Notes: generated by a model from the letters alone, not told the origin. A DNA stretch of 64,000 nucleotides from Bacillus pumilus (GCF_003431975.1 NZ_CP027116.1:868001-932000), one strand, 5' to 3'; counted from the first letter of the stretch, positions 22,926-31,319 are shown. A program made the numbers and translations.

Positions 22926-23000
22926 GCGGAAGTAGTTCAGTGGTAGAACACCACCTTGCCAAGGTGGGGGTCGCGGGTTCGAATCCCGTCTTCCGCTCCA
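22926..23000 (+). tRNA. tRNA-Gly (GCC)
   Basis: Acceptor GCGGAAG/CTTCCGC, anticodon loop TTGCCAA, encoded CCA. Confidence 0.97.
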
Positions 23001-23005
23001 ATAAT

Positions 23006-23076
<71 letters not shown>

Positions 23077-23090
23077 TTTTTGAAAAGACT

Positions 23091-23179
23091 GCCGGGGTGG
23101 TGGAATTGGCAGACACACAGGACTTAAAATCCTGCGGTAGGTGACTACCGTGCCGGTTCAAGTCCGGCCCTCGGCACCA
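23091..23179 (+). tRNA. tRNA-Leu (TAA)
   Basis: Class II with variable arm GGTAGGTGACTACC; anticodon loop CTTAAAA; encoded CCA. Confidence 0.96.
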
Positions 23180-23216
23180 TTGTTTTTTATAATAAGTTGC
23201 GCTCTTTAAAGATCAT

Positions 23217-23298
23217 GCCGGTGTGGCGGAATTGGCAGACGCGCACGACTCAAAATCGTGTTCCTCACGGAGTGCCGGTTCGACCCCGGCCACCGGTA
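23217..23298 (+). tRNA. tRNA-Leu (CAA), target of a small island insertion
   Basis: Last tRNA of the cluster: acceptor GCCGGTG/CACCGGT, anticodon loop CTCAAAA, no encoded CCA. Its 3' portion (from 23265) is repeated exactly at 23974-24011, so this gene carries the attachment-like site of the element that follows. Confidence 0.95.
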
Positions 23299-23302
23299 TC
23301 TA
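23265..23302 (+). repeat. Attachment-like direct repeat, left copy (tRNA-Leu 3' end)
   Basis: A 38-base segment from TCACGGAGTGCCGG to CCACCGGTATCTA, identical to 23974-24011. It covers the T arm and 3' acceptor of tRNA-Leu(CAA), the usual location of tyrosine-recombinase attachment sites. Confidence 0.88.
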
Positions 23303-23316
23303 GTTTTAGAACGTTT

Positions 23317-23356
23317 AAAACGTCTTTCTACAAATTGTAGGAGGGCGTTTTTTATT
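23317..23356 (+). terminator. Terminator directly after tRNA-Leu, inside the island
   Basis: AAAACGTCTTTCTAC / GTAGGAGGGCGTTTTT stem with GU pairs and a T run. It lies just inside the left repeat, so the island appears to supply a new terminator for the tRNA operon. Confidence 0.7.
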
Positions 23357-23485
23357 TGTTTTTTAACTGATTTTCACCCGACACAAGTACATCAAAAGGA
23401 GATTAACTTTTACTTTATTGATGGTTACCTTATTATTAAAATAAGGGACAGGATAATTGAAGAGGATTGGATAAATTGTACATAA
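23345..23485 (+). pseudogene. Possible 3' remnant of a toxin-like coding sequence
   Basis: One frame reads as plausible protein up to TAA at 23483-23485: ...VHQKEINFYFIDGYLIIKI followed by RDRIIEEDWINCT. There is no ribosome site or believable start; upstream the frame runs back into the tRNA. The stop is 11 bases before the next gene, the spacing of a toxin-immunity pair. The left boundary is arbitrary and the function is inference only. Confidence 0.35.
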
Positions 23486-23496
23486 GAGGTGTTGTA

Positions 23497-23922
23497 ATGA
23501 TTACGGTTAAAAATGCTGAAAGTTATCTTAAAAATAGCATTGGTGAAGATACCGATGATATAAAAAAGGTTTGGGAAACATTTAAAGCTTTTTCAAAGGA
23601 GACCGTAGAGGGCGAAGAAGATAAAGAAATTTTATTTCAGTGTGGTGTCTATGATTTTACAGGAGAGGAACTATTTCATTTTGACTTTGTACGTCAGTTT
23701 ACAGTTTATGAAGAAGATGATTATTCTCATATGGAACAACTACACTGTGAATTTTTATTTAAACCAACAATCCAGTTAAAAAAGTTAAAGGTGATAGAAG
23801 AATGGTCAATGGATTATGACGATATAGATCATTTTTTTAATCATATTGAAGGTATTCATGAGTTTAAAATTCCTTTGAGTTTAAAGCCGATAAAATCAGT
23901 AATATATCAGGAAGAACTTTAA
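23497..23922 (+). CDS. Island-encoded hypothetical protein, possible orphan immunity protein
   Basis: A protein of 141 residues starting at ATG 23497 (AGAGGTG upstream; a longer reading from 23467 lacks a site). It is acidic (many Glu/Asp) with aromatic-rich strands such as FQCGVYDFTGEELFHFDFVRQF; no signal peptide or membrane helix. I do not recognise the family. Size, acidity, and position directly after a truncated reading frame suggest an immunity protein left from a polymorphic-toxin module. Base composition is clearly more AT-rich than the neighbouring core genes, and it lies between 38-base att-like repeats. Confidence 0.75.
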   Translation: MITVKNAESYLKNSIGEDTDDIKKVWETFKAFSKETVEGEEDKEILFQCGVYDFTGEELFHFDFVRQFTVYEEDDYSHMEQLHCEFLFKPTIQLKKLKVIEEWSMDYDDIDHFFNHIEGIHEFKIPLSLKPIKSVIYQEEL

Positions 23923-23973
23923 TTCTTATTTCATTAACGGAGAGGGTATACTTTGCCTTTTTGGAATAATTTA

Positions 23974-24011
23974 TCACGGAGTGCCGGTTCGACCCCGGCC
24001 ACCGGTATCTA
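23974..24011 (+). repeat. Attachment-like direct repeat, right copy
   Basis: Exact 38-base copy of the tRNA-Leu 3' segment at 23265-23302. With the left copy it bounds an element of about 709 bases. No integrase gene is present between the copies. Confidence 0.88.
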
Positions 24012-24045
24012 TTAAAAGTTTCATGATCGGTTATTACCGTCAACC

Positions 24046-24078
24046 TAACGTTTCACCCTTGTGGTGAAACGTTTTTTG
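24046..24078 (+). terminator. Probable original terminator of the tRNA operon
   Basis: AACGTTTCACC / GGTGAAACGTT 11-bp stem and T run, 35 bases after the right repeat. Before insertion of the island this would have followed tRNA-Leu directly. The rest of 24079-24332 is AT-rich with nothing I can support. Confidence 0.85.
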
Positions 24079-24332
24079 TAGTTTAAATGAGTTATTTAGA
24101 TAAAAAATAGAAACCTATTAGAAAATAATGAGCATGTACTTCTTTTAGCAGAATAATCTTTAGATGATTTGTAACATTTGATAAGATACATTTAACCATG
24201 TAAGGAAACAAAATGGGATAGCACATTCACATAAACCAGTGTACTACCATTGTGTAACTAAATGAATATTTGTGGGTACATACACATCTTTAGCTTACAT
24301 CATCATTGTGACCCAGTTTGAGGGGAGAATTT

Positions 24333-25127
24333 ATGAAAAAACAAAATGATCATGAGGAGTTATTGACAGGTGGAAATGTCTCGAATGTATATCGTTCTGG
24401 AGATACGGTTCGTCGAGAAGTAAAGTCAGACAATATCAATATACGAAAGCTGCTAAAGCATTTAGAAAAAAAGAATTTCTCCTATGCTCCAAAGTTTTTA
24501 GGGGTTGATGAAAAAGGTAGAGAGATATTGTCCTTCATTGAAGGCATAGCCGGTCATGATCCCTTAAAAGAGTACATGTGCTCTCACGATGCTTTGAAAG
24601 AAATAGCGAGAATGCTTAGAATGTATCATGATGCTGTTTGTGATTTTCCCATTTCAGACGATTGGGAACGAATGGACAATACGCCTAATAACATAGAGGT
24701 TGTGTGCCATAATGATTTTGCGATGTACAACATCATTTTCAAAGATAAAAAGCCAATGGGTATCATTGATTTTGATGTAGCTGCTCCTGGTCCAAGACTT
24801 TGGGATATCGCTTATACCCTTTATACATGTGTGCCTCTCAGTAGACTTTTTCGCACTGAAACAGGGGAGGTCGTGAATTATCATTCATTAGAACATGCAG
24901 GTTATATCAAGTATAGAGTCAAACTGTTTTTTGAAGCCTATGGTGAGGACATAGCAGAAGATTATGTGGATATGGTGCTGCTGCGTTTAAAAGGGTTATG
25001 TCAGTACATGAAACGAAAAGCGAGTGAAGGGGATAGAGCTTTTCAAAAAATGATTCATGAGGGGCACCTTGAACATTATCAAAAAGACATACAATTCATT
25101 CATGAACATAGAAAAGAATGGATTTGA
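24333..25127 (+). CDS. APH-family (aminoglycoside phosphotransferase-like) small-molecule kinase
   Basis: A 264-residue protein with the APH/choline-kinase fold. The catalytic loop CHNDFAMYNIIF contains HxD...N, and the following IIDFDVAAPGPRLWDIAYTLY holds the metal-binding DFD motif. The N-terminal nucleotide-binding lobe (GNVSNVYRSGDTVRRE) is consistent. The substrate is unknown: family members phosphorylate antibiotics, choline or sugars, and genomic annotations of resistance from fold alone are unreliable. A TTG at 24318 is in frame, but GAGGGGAG suits the ATG at 24333. It stands alone. Confidence 0.85.
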   Translation: MKKQNDHEELLTGGNVSNVYRSGDTVRREVKSDNINIRKLLKHLEKKNFSYAPKFLGVDEKGREILSFIEGIAGHDPLKEYMCSHDALKEIARMLRMYHDAVCDFPISDDWERMDNTPNNIEVVCHNDFAMYNIIFKDKKPMGIIDFDVAAPGPRLWDIAYTLYTCVPLSRLFRTETGEVVNYHSLEHAGYIKYRVKLFFEAYGEDIAEDYVDMVLLRLKGLCQYMKRKASEGDRAFQKMIHEGHLEHYQKDIQFIHEHRKEWI

Positions 25128-25277
25128 GATGTGCAGGGGTTTACGCCAATCGTTTAGCTTCCTGTCTTTAAATGAAAAGGCAAATAGTGATTGGATGAAT
25201 CACCGTTAAGGAATCAGGGTTATGATTAGAATATAAATGAGAAATAGAATGAATATTAAAAAGGCGGAGTTGTTATC

Positions 25278-25982
25278 TTGCAAACGAAGACGATATTACA
25301 GACTATCATTGAAGACGAGGGATCTAGAGTTTATCCGCTTTTTAAACAGTATTGTGTGAAGAAAGAACAGGGTCTCCGTAAAGATGCGTTAAAGGTTCTT
25401 CAGACTTTTGTTGAAGAGATGAAGGGAAATGAATTTGCAGCACGGCGTTCATTTGTTGCTTGGCTGTTTGAAAAGATTGAACGGTTTGAGGATTGTCATC
25501 ATTTGCTTGTGTATCCATTAATAATTGGGGTGATTCATCCTGTTCTGCAAGAGTGGGAGAGTGTTGATCCAATGGATGTGAGACCGTATCGCTGGCAGGG
25601 CTTGTTTGTGCATCAGGGAGAAGGGCTGCCCTATTTATTGAAGGCATTAGAGATTGGGGGCAGCAAGGAGCAGCGTGTGATTGTTCAAATTTGCGAAACC
25701 TATTTATCGGCTCTGTGGTATTCGTTTCATCATATACATGAAGATCTTTATTTAAGCACCTATGAGAAAGATCAAGAGCGAATTCAAAGCATTGAAGATG
25801 TCATGATGCTAATCGAAAATAAAAGGATTCGTATAAATGTCGAAAAACAAGCAGTCTACTATCACCAGCTTTTAACGGACTGGAAGGAATTTCAGCAGAC
25901 GGAGACAAGAGGCTTTATGAAATGGTGTGCGGAGCGTAAGAAGCCATATGAGTGGGTAGAGGCATTTTATTATCACCAATAG
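25278..25982 (+). CDS. Hypothetical protein, 234 residues
   Basis: Starts with TTG at 25278 after AAGGCGGAG. The protein is soluble, rich in Trp, Tyr and His, with no signal peptide or recognised motif (for example FAARRSFVAWLFEKIERFEDCHH and MKWCAERKKPYEWVEAFYYHQ). The predominantly helical pattern may be an alpha-solenoid-like protein. I do not recognise the family. A bidirectional terminator separates it from the convergent phosphatase gene. Confidence 0.75.
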   Translation: MQTKTILQTIIEDEGSRVYPLFKQYCVKKEQGLRKDALKVLQTFVEEMKGNEFAARRSFVAWLFEKIERFEDCHHLLVYPLIIGVIHPVLQEWESVDPMDVRPYRWQGLFVHQGEGLPYLLKALEIGGSKEQRVIVQICETYLSALWYSFHHIHEDLYLSTYEKDQERIQSIEDVMMLIENKRIRINVEKQAVYYHQLLTDWKEFQQTETRGFMKWCAERKKPYEWVEAFYYHQ

Positions 25983-25993
25983 CTGTTTGTATA

Positions 25994-26027
25994 ATAAAAA
26001 GGCAGAAATCAACGCTGCCTTTTTATT
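25994..26027. terminator. Bidirectional terminator
   Basis: AAAAAGGCAG / CTGCCTTTTT with A and T tracts on either side, between convergent genes; it slightly overlaps the 3' end of the minus-strand gene. Confidence 0.85.
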
Positions 26028-26568
26028 GATGCCATATTCGCTCTATTTCTATCTGATCTGGATGAAAATATTTTAGGATATAAACATCTGGATTGCTTAG
26101 TTGCTGCCACTCCTTGAATCCAATCATCGGATCGGCATGTTTTAGAAGAAGGCTCATAATATTGCCGTGTGTGACGAATAGAGTATGATCTTTTCCTAAT
26201 TTTATTTGTTCATAGAGTGCCTCTACAATACGATCCATCGCTTCTTGGCTCGATTCTCCTCCTTCACAGGTCATATGTAAGTCCGAAAAACTGAGCTTTA
26301 GTTTCTCAAACCAATCGTCCATTGGTTTGCTGCTTAACACACGTTCAGAGAGACGCTTATCAATTTGTACCTCGAGTTGTTTTGCATGAGCAAGAGGCTC
26401 AGTGGTTTGGATCGCTCGTGTATAAGGACTTGAGATAATGTGATTGAGCTGAATGCCGGAAAAAAGCTGTGCTAGTTCTTGCGATTGTGCGATGCCTTGA
26501 GGCGTTAAAGACGCATCCTCGGATTGTCCATTTGCTTGGCAGTGTCTAACGATATAATATGTTTTCAT
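26023..26568 (-). CDS. Histidine phosphatase superfamily protein (PGAM-like)
   Basis: A protein of 181 residues with the phospho-histidine motif VRHCQANG near residue 9 (most relatives have RHG; Cys here is a tolerated variant), SSPYTRAIQTTEP with the second arginine, the EGGESSQEAMDR acid region, and FVTHGN carrying the second histidine. These make a phosphomonoesterase likely; the substrate is unknown. A GTG at 26577 is in frame, but GAAAGGTG is spaced for the ATG at 26568. Confidence 0.88.
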   Translation of the reverse strand: MKTYYIVRHCQANGQSEDASLTPQGIAQSQELAQLFSGIQLNHIISSPYTRAIQTTEPLAHAKQLEVQIDKRLSERVLSSKPMDDWFEKLKLSFSDLHMTCEGGESSQEAMDRIVEALYEQIKLGKDHTLFVTHGNIMSLLLKHADPMIGFKEWQQLSNPDVYILKYFHPDQIEIERIWHQ

Positions 26569-26624
26569 GGGCCACACCTTTCATCGAGTATAAAAAAATC
26601 ATCCAGGATTGGATGAGGATAGGT

Positions 26625-26816
26625 TCATTTGTTCTGATTTGTTTCTTTATAGGGATCTGTGAGCTTCGAGGTGAGGTCTAAGTTGAACAAAAAATCATCT
26701 ATGGTGTCTGAACCAAAGGGAAGTGCGGAGAAGTTAATTGGGATGATGTCTTCTTGCTTTTCAGTGGTGACCTGCTGCTTTTGCTGTTTTTTTCTCCAGT
26801 ACTTAAACACGCGCAT
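26625..26816 (-). CDS. Small hypothetical protein, 63 residues
   Basis: A basic N-terminal third (MRVFKYWRKKQQKQQ) followed by an acidic C-terminal region; no membrane segment. An AAGGGGGC-type site precedes the ATG at 26816, which supports real translation. I do not recognise the family. Confidence 0.6.
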   Translation of the reverse strand: MRVFKYWRKKQQKQQVTTEKQEDIIPINFSALPFGSDTIDDFLFNLDLTSKLTDPYKETNQNK

Positions 26817-26903
26817 GTAAAGCCCCCTTTTCTATGAAAAAGATGGATTTATACATAATATACGGGGAGAGTTGTCCATGCGTCAAATGTTTTCTTAGAG
26901 AAC

Positions 26904-26940
26904 GATCAAAAGAGCCACAGGAAAGTGCGGCTCTTTTGAT
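26904..26940 (-). terminator. Rho-independent terminator
   Basis: GATCAAAAGAGCC / GGCTCTTTTGATC 13-bp stem just beyond the stop of the minus-strand 89-residue gene. Confidence 0.8.
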
Positions 26941-26944
26941 CCAT

Positions 26945-27214
26945 TTACATGGCACGACGTAATGCTCTCAGCACTTTACGCTCGCATTTTAAGTTGTAAC
27001 GCTTCTGATGGAGTTTATCTGTGTTACATCTGCCAATGACTTGGCGGACATCTGGATGATAAATGATGAGTTGTCTGTAAGCTGGATCGTTTAAGAACGC
27101 GTGAAACCAGCTATGTTTTTTGAGATGGGTTGCGTTTCTAGAGATATCCTCTTCATCTACCTGTAGAAAAGGGATATACACAGCAAGCGAAAAGATATCG
27201 AAAATGAATCCCAT
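26945..27214 (-). CDS. Small hypothetical protein, 89 residues
   Basis: Starts at the ATG at 27214, directly after GGAAGGAGGAG; a longer reading to 27268 lacks a site. The N-terminus is hydrophobic (MGFIFDIFSLAVYIPFL) and the C-terminus strongly basic (KRYNLKCERKVLRALRRAM). Function unknown. Confidence 0.65.
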   Translation of the reverse strand: MGFIFDIFSLAVYIPFLQVDEEDISRNATHLKKHSWFHAFLNDPAYRQLIIYHPDVRQVIGRCNTDKLHQKRYNLKCERKVLRALRRAM

Positions 27215-27279
27215 GTTGGCTCCTCCTTCCATATTATTTCCTACGCTTAGAAGGCGGCAAGGTTTCATTCAATACAACT

Positions 27280-27969
27280 TTAAAAACAATCACAGTGCAT
27301 AAACCATTCTTTTAATTCTTTGTCGTAATAAAAATACATCTTGCCGTTATCACCAATCATGAACCGAGGTTTTTCTTCTGAGGCGATTTGCAGCATGAAT
27401 TCGCCTGGTTGATGATGGGGTGGAGATTGGATATATGCGCCATACCCACCGATTTTTGTGAATGAATCATGTGTATAGTGACGAAAGAAGTGTTCCGTTG
27501 CTTCTTCACTTTCATTTACTTCTGATAAATCGACATATGACCACGCTTCTTCCCAGCAGGGGTAGTCTTCGTGCTCACTTTCATTCCATTGAATTTGAAA
27601 GGGTTTGAGCCTCCGAACTTCTTCAGGAGTCTCAACTACTTCTAATCCTTCCATAGTTGCATATTCAATGAGCTTCCAGCCTTCGCCGTTTTTGGTGATA
27701 TCAATCGGAAGTGCTTTCTGATTGAGAAAGATTTGAATCATCTTCCATTCATTGAATCCGTTTATTCCGCCTGGCACTTCAGGTAAATAAATTTGTAAGA
27801 TTGGAATCATGACACCATCTTGATCTACTGGCCACCCTTGATCGGGATGGATGAAAAAATGACCACCAAACCAGCTGTGTGCAGCTGGATCAGGACGGAA
27901 GCCGCCAATTTTGGCGATGACTGGCGTTTTCCTAATTAAATTTAATTCTTGAAAAGCCTTGATCTTCAT
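27280..27969 (-). CDS. DUF1963 family protein (YwqG-like)
   Basis: A protein of 229 residues resembling the DUF1963/YwqG family: SWFGGHFFIHPDQGWPVDQDG and ILQIYLPEVPG near the start, and KIGGYGAYIQSPPH...PGEFMLQIASEE in the last third (family pattern KIGGxPxWIQ). Biochemical function is unknown; members often sit near toxin or defence loci. GGAGGGAC precedes the ATG. It lies 18 bases downstream of the DUF2262 gene and is probably co-transcribed with it. Confidence 0.82.
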   Translation of the reverse strand: MKIKAFQELNLIRKTPVIAKIGGFRPDPAAHSWFGGHFFIHPDQGWPVDQDGVMIPILQIYLPEVPGGINGFNEWKMIQIFLNQKALPIDITKNGEGWKLIEYATMEGLEVVETPEEVRRLKPFQIQWNESEHEDYPCWEEAWSYVDLSEVNESEEATEHFFRHYTHDSFTKIGGYGAYIQSPPHHQPGEFMLQIASEEKPRFMIGDNGKMYFYYDKELKEWFMHCDCF

Positions 27970-27987
27970 CGACTGTCCCTCCAGCCT

Positions 27988-28791
27988 TTAGCCTGCAATG
28001 TGTGCATCTTGAAATGTACCATTTATATTTCCTGTGACAATAATGACATGTCCCCAAAATAAATCACCGTCATGACAGTACACTTCAAACTCTCCACCTG
28101 GGTAAGCATGGAGGCTTTCAAGTGAGAGGCGGCTCATAAATTGATCCAGTGTGAGCTCTTCTTGTTTTTCAGCAGAGTCATCTTGCTCCTGCCAGTCTTT
28201 AGCTAGTTCAATCAGCTGATTTGCTGCAAATGATTTAATAGAAGCATCCCATGTAGTCTGCTCTTTCATGAGTTGTTTAGCGGTTTGAAGAGAGTCGTTT
28301 ACTTTTTCATCTTCTTCGAGGTTGAAGTAGAGCAGGCACTCTTGATTGGTCCAGTGGATCGTTGTTTCAAATAAGTCTAGTCCTTTCACTAATTCAAAGG
28401 TGCCCAGCATGTCATCATGGTAAAAGACAGGTTTTTGAGCTTCTTCTAGTATCTCTTGGAGCTCTTGATCCTGTGTATCTGTATCAATAAGTGATACAAG
28501 CATGAACTCACCTTCACCTTTTCGAACCTGAAGTGTTACGACGGATTCTTTATGTAATTGTGCCTGCTTTTCTCGTAAGCCCTCTTCATCTGTTAACCAG
28601 CAAAGTCTTATGTTTTCGGTTGTGATGAGGTCTTTTTCTTTCCAGGCAATCAGTGGAATAGAAGCGGTCCAAAGAGATTCCTTTCCGGCTTTTCCAGCGC
28701 CTACTCCTGAAGGCCCTGTGATAGCTATGATGTGATCTATTTCTTCTCGGAATCTTTCTTCAAATGCATTTATTTGTTTGTTATTTTTCAT
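27988..28791 (-). CDS. DUF2262 domain protein
   Basis: A protein of 267 residues whose C-terminal half matches my recollection of DUF2262: HDDMLGTFELVKGLDLFETTI, repeated LFNLEE/AKQLMKEQTTWD, and the closing PGGEFEVYCHDGDLFWGHVI motif with GNINGTFQDAHIAG. The N-terminal half (about 1-130) is separate and unassigned. A GGAGGAC site precedes the ATG. First gene of a two-gene unit with the DUF1963 protein. Confidence 0.8.
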   Translation of the reverse strand: MKNNKQINAFEERFREEIDHIIAITGPSGVGAGKAGKESLWTASIPLIAWKEKDLITTENIRLCWLTDEEGLREKQAQLHKESVVTLQVRKGEGEFMLVSLIDTDTQDQELQEILEEAQKPVFYHDDMLGTFELVKGLDLFETTIHWTNQECLLYFNLEEDEKVNDSLQTAKQLMKEQTTWDASIKSFAANQLIELAKDWQEQDDSAEKQEELTLDQFMSRLSLESLHAYPGGEFEVYCHDGDLFWGHVIIVTGNINGTFQDAHIAG

Positions 28792-29163
28792 GTGATGTCC
28801 TCCAGCCTGATTTTTTGAATATTTCTACCTTTATCACACCGCACATCAGGAGGAGAAATCAAGCTTTTTTTGCTTAAAACTGTTTTTAGATTGACAGAAG
28901 GAGATAAAATCCATGGATTGCTGGAGGTAGAGTCACATTAAAAAATAAATGGGCAAAGGATCGGAATTTGTATAATTTTAGGTTATTGAGTCGAAAAGCC
29001 TAGGTGATTCTTCCTTTTCTTTATAATTACTTTGACACGAATAGATGAAAAAAGTAAAGTAGTACTGAGTGATTTACAAACCCTTCTTCATCCATTGAAT
29101 TGTGAAGTGTGCGTAAATGAAGTGTAAATGGATATATTTCCTTTTATTGACTCGTATTTTTTT

Positions 29164-29190
29164 TGAAACTTATGATGCTTCTTATACGTT
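29164..29190 (+). promoter_or_regulatory. Candidate sigma-M type ECF promoter of yfnI
   Basis: TGAAAC at 29164-29169 and CGTT at 29187-29190 with a 17-base spacer; the ECF sigma-M consensus is TGAAAC-N16/17-CGTC. yfnI is a sigma-M target in B. subtilis. The -10 differs by one base, so moderate confidence. Confidence 0.6.
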
Positions 29191-29249
29191 ATATTAAAGG
29201 AGCACATATATCCGGCGGAAACAGAGCATCGGAAGGCGTGGTGAAGAAG

Positions 29250-29286
29250 ATTTACATTTGCAAAATCAATGTAAATTTTTTATGAT
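29250..29286 (+). promoter_or_regulatory. Leader hairpin with T run upstream of yfnI
   Basis: ATTTACATT / AATGTAAAT 9-bp perfect stem followed by TTTTTTA, between the candidate promoter and the yfnI ribosome site. It looks like a terminator or attenuator in the leader. The remaining part of 28792-29327 shows nothing else I can support. Confidence 0.45.
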
Positions 29287-29327
29287 TTCATTTATATCAG
29301 AACGATAATAAAGAAAGAAGAGGTTTT

Positions 29328-31268
29328 ATGAAAAAAATATTTGCGAACAAATATAGCTTTTTTGTATTGGCTGTCCTTTTATTTTGGGCAAAATCGTACA
29401 TGGCTTACAAAATGGACTTTAATTTAGGAGTGAAAGGTTCTTTTCAAGAGGGTCTTCTCTTATTAAATCCATTTAGTTCAGCCATTGTGTTTTTAGGACT
29501 GGCTCTCTTTTTGAAGGGTCGTAAATCTGCCATTGTTTTAATTGTCATTGACTTTATTATGACCGCACTTTTATATGCGAATGTAGCTTACTACCGTTTC
29601 TTTGATGACTTTTTGACTTTCTCCACAATGAAGCAGGCAGGAAATCTTGGAGGAGGTATGACTGGCGGTGTGTTATCTAGTATTAAACCGCATGATCTTT
29701 TGTATTTCCTTGATATCATCATCTTGATTGCGATTGTCATTTGGAGACCAGAAGTGAAGAAGTTCCAAATGAAAAAGACATTTGCACTGCTAATTGTGGC
29801 TGCAGGTGTAGGACTTTTCTTTGTTAACCTTCATTTAGCTGAAAAGGACCGCCCTGAATTATTAACAAGAACGTTTGATCATAAGTATGTTGTGAAATAC
29901 TTAGGTGTTTATAATTATACGATTTATGACGGGGTACAATCAGCACAAAACGCAACACAGGTAGCAAATGCGAGCAGTGAAGATTTAACAGATGTTGTGA
30001 ACTATACGGCTTCTCACTATGCTAAGCCAAACCCAGAGTATTTCGGTAAAGCAAAAGGGAAAAACATCATTAAAATCCATTTAGAAAGCTTCCAGTCTTT
30101 CTTAATTGACTACAAACTAAACGGAGAAGAAGTGACACCGTTTTTAAACAAACTGGCTCATGGTAAAGAGGATTTTACGTATTTCGATAACTTCTTCCAT
30201 CAGACAGGTCAAGGAAAGACAGCTGATGCTGAGCTCATGATGGATAATAGTATGTTCGGCTTGCCAGAGGGAGCAGCGTTTGTGACAAAAGGTGAAAATA
30301 CCTACCAATCACTCCCTGCTATCCTAGATCAAAAATTAGGCTATACGAGCGCAGTGCTTCACGGGGACTATAAATCTTTCTGGAACCGTGACACGATTTA
30401 TAAGCACATGGGGTATGATCAATTCTTCGATGCTTCATATTACAACATGGATGAAGAGAATCTTGTGAATATGGGTCTGAAGGATAAACCATTCTTCAAA
30501 GAATCAATCCCAATGCTAGAATCAATGAAAAAGCCATTTTACGCACATTTAATGACACTGACCAATCACTATCCATTTAATTTAGATGAAAAAGATGCGA
30601 CGATCGCTAAGGCAACAACTGGTGATAAAACCGTAGATAACTACTTCCAAACAGCAAGATATCTAGACGAGTCATTAGAGCAATTCTTTAAAGACCTGAA
30701 AAAATCAGGTATGTATAAAGACTCTGTCATTTTATTATATGGTGATCACAACGGTATTTCTGAAAACCATAACCGTGCAATGAGTGAAATTCAAGGGAAA
30801 GAAATTACACCATATCAAAATGCACAAAACCAGCGTGTACCGCTTATGATTCGTATTCCTGGCAAACAGGGCGGCGTGAACCATACGTATGGTGGTGAAG
30901 TAGACGTTATGCCAACACTTCTTCACTTACAAGGCATTGATTCAAATGAGTACGTGAATTTCGGAACAGATTTATTCTCTAAGAAGCATGATGAAACTGT
31001 TGCCTTCCGTAACGGAAACTATGTGACACCAAAATATACACTTGTAGATAACACTGTCTACGACACAAAAACTGGTAAAGTTGTGAAACAAAATAAAAAG
31101 ACAGAGGCGATTAAAGCCCGTGTCGATAATCAGTTAAGCCTTTCAGATAAAGTGCTTTACCGGGATCTACTTCGATTCCATAAGCTGTCTGATTTTAAAC
31201 CGGTAAATCCATCTGATTATTTCTATGGTAAATCAAAAGAAAAAGAAGCGGATTCTTCTGCTAAGTAA
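29328..31268 (+). CDS. yfnI: Lipoteichoic acid synthase, YfnI (LtaSA) type
   Basis: Membrane enzyme of 646 residues that polymerises glycerol-phosphate from phosphatidylglycerol onto a glycolipid anchor. Five N-terminal helices (to about residue 175) are followed by the extracytoplasmic sulfatase-fold domain. Visible elements are NIIKIHLESFQSF (metal Glu), the nucleophile-threonine region HQTGQGKTADAELMMDN near residue 300, and YGDHNGISENHN (metal Asp/His). The sequence tracks B. subtilis YfnI, the stress-induced paralogue, more closely than YflE. The gap after ERLLTRTFD..., with ANAS near residue 215, is where LtaS-like proteins are cleaved. Confidence 0.93.
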   Translation: MKKIFANKYSFFVLAVLLFWAKSYMAYKMDFNLGVKGSFQEGLLLLNPFSSAIVFLGLALFLKGRKSAIVLIVIDFIMTALLYANVAYYRFFDDFLTFSTMKQAGNLGGGMTGGVLSSIKPHDLLYFLDIIILIAIVIWRPEVKKFQMKKTFALLIVAAGVGLFFVNLHLAEKDRPELLTRTFDHKYVVKYLGVYNYTIYDGVQSAQNATQVANASSEDLTDVVNYTASHYAKPNPEYFGKAKGKNIIKIHLESFQSFLIDYKLNGEEVTPFLNKLAHGKEDFTYFDNFFHQTGQGKTADAELMMDNSMFGLPEGAAFVTKGENTYQSLPAILDQKLGYTSAVLHGDYKSFWNRDTIYKHMGYDQFFDASYYNMDEENLVNMGLKDKPFFKESIPMLESMKKPFYAHLMTLTNHYPFNLDEKDATIAKATTGDKTVDNYFQTARYLDESLEQFFKDLKKSGMYKDSVILLYGDHNGISENHNRAMSEIQGKEITPYQNAQNQRVPLMIRIPGKQGGVNHTYGGEVDVMPTLLHLQGIDSNEYVNFGTDLFSKKHDETVAFRNGNYVTPKYTLVDNTVYDTKTGKVVKQNKKTEAIKARVDNQLSLSDKVLYRDLLRFHKLSDFKPVNPSDYFYGKSKEKEADSSAK

Positions 31269-31277
31269 CTGAGTTTT

Positions 31278-31308
31278 GGGCAAGCACAGAAGGGTGCTTG
31301 CCTTTTTC
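31278..31308 (+). terminator. Terminator of yfnI
   Basis: GGCAAGCAC / GTGCTTGCC stem followed by TTTTTCTC. Confidence 0.85.
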
Positions 31309-31319
31309 TCTCTCACTGC

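Noticed and set aside
23303..24011. CRISPR array or phage remnant
   Set aside because: The repeat occurs only twice, contains a tRNA end, and no spacers, cas or phage genes are present.
24318..25127. Aminoglycoside resistance gene
   Set aside because: Only the kinase fold is visible; nothing in the sequence identifies an antibiotic substrate, so I kept a general APH-family call.
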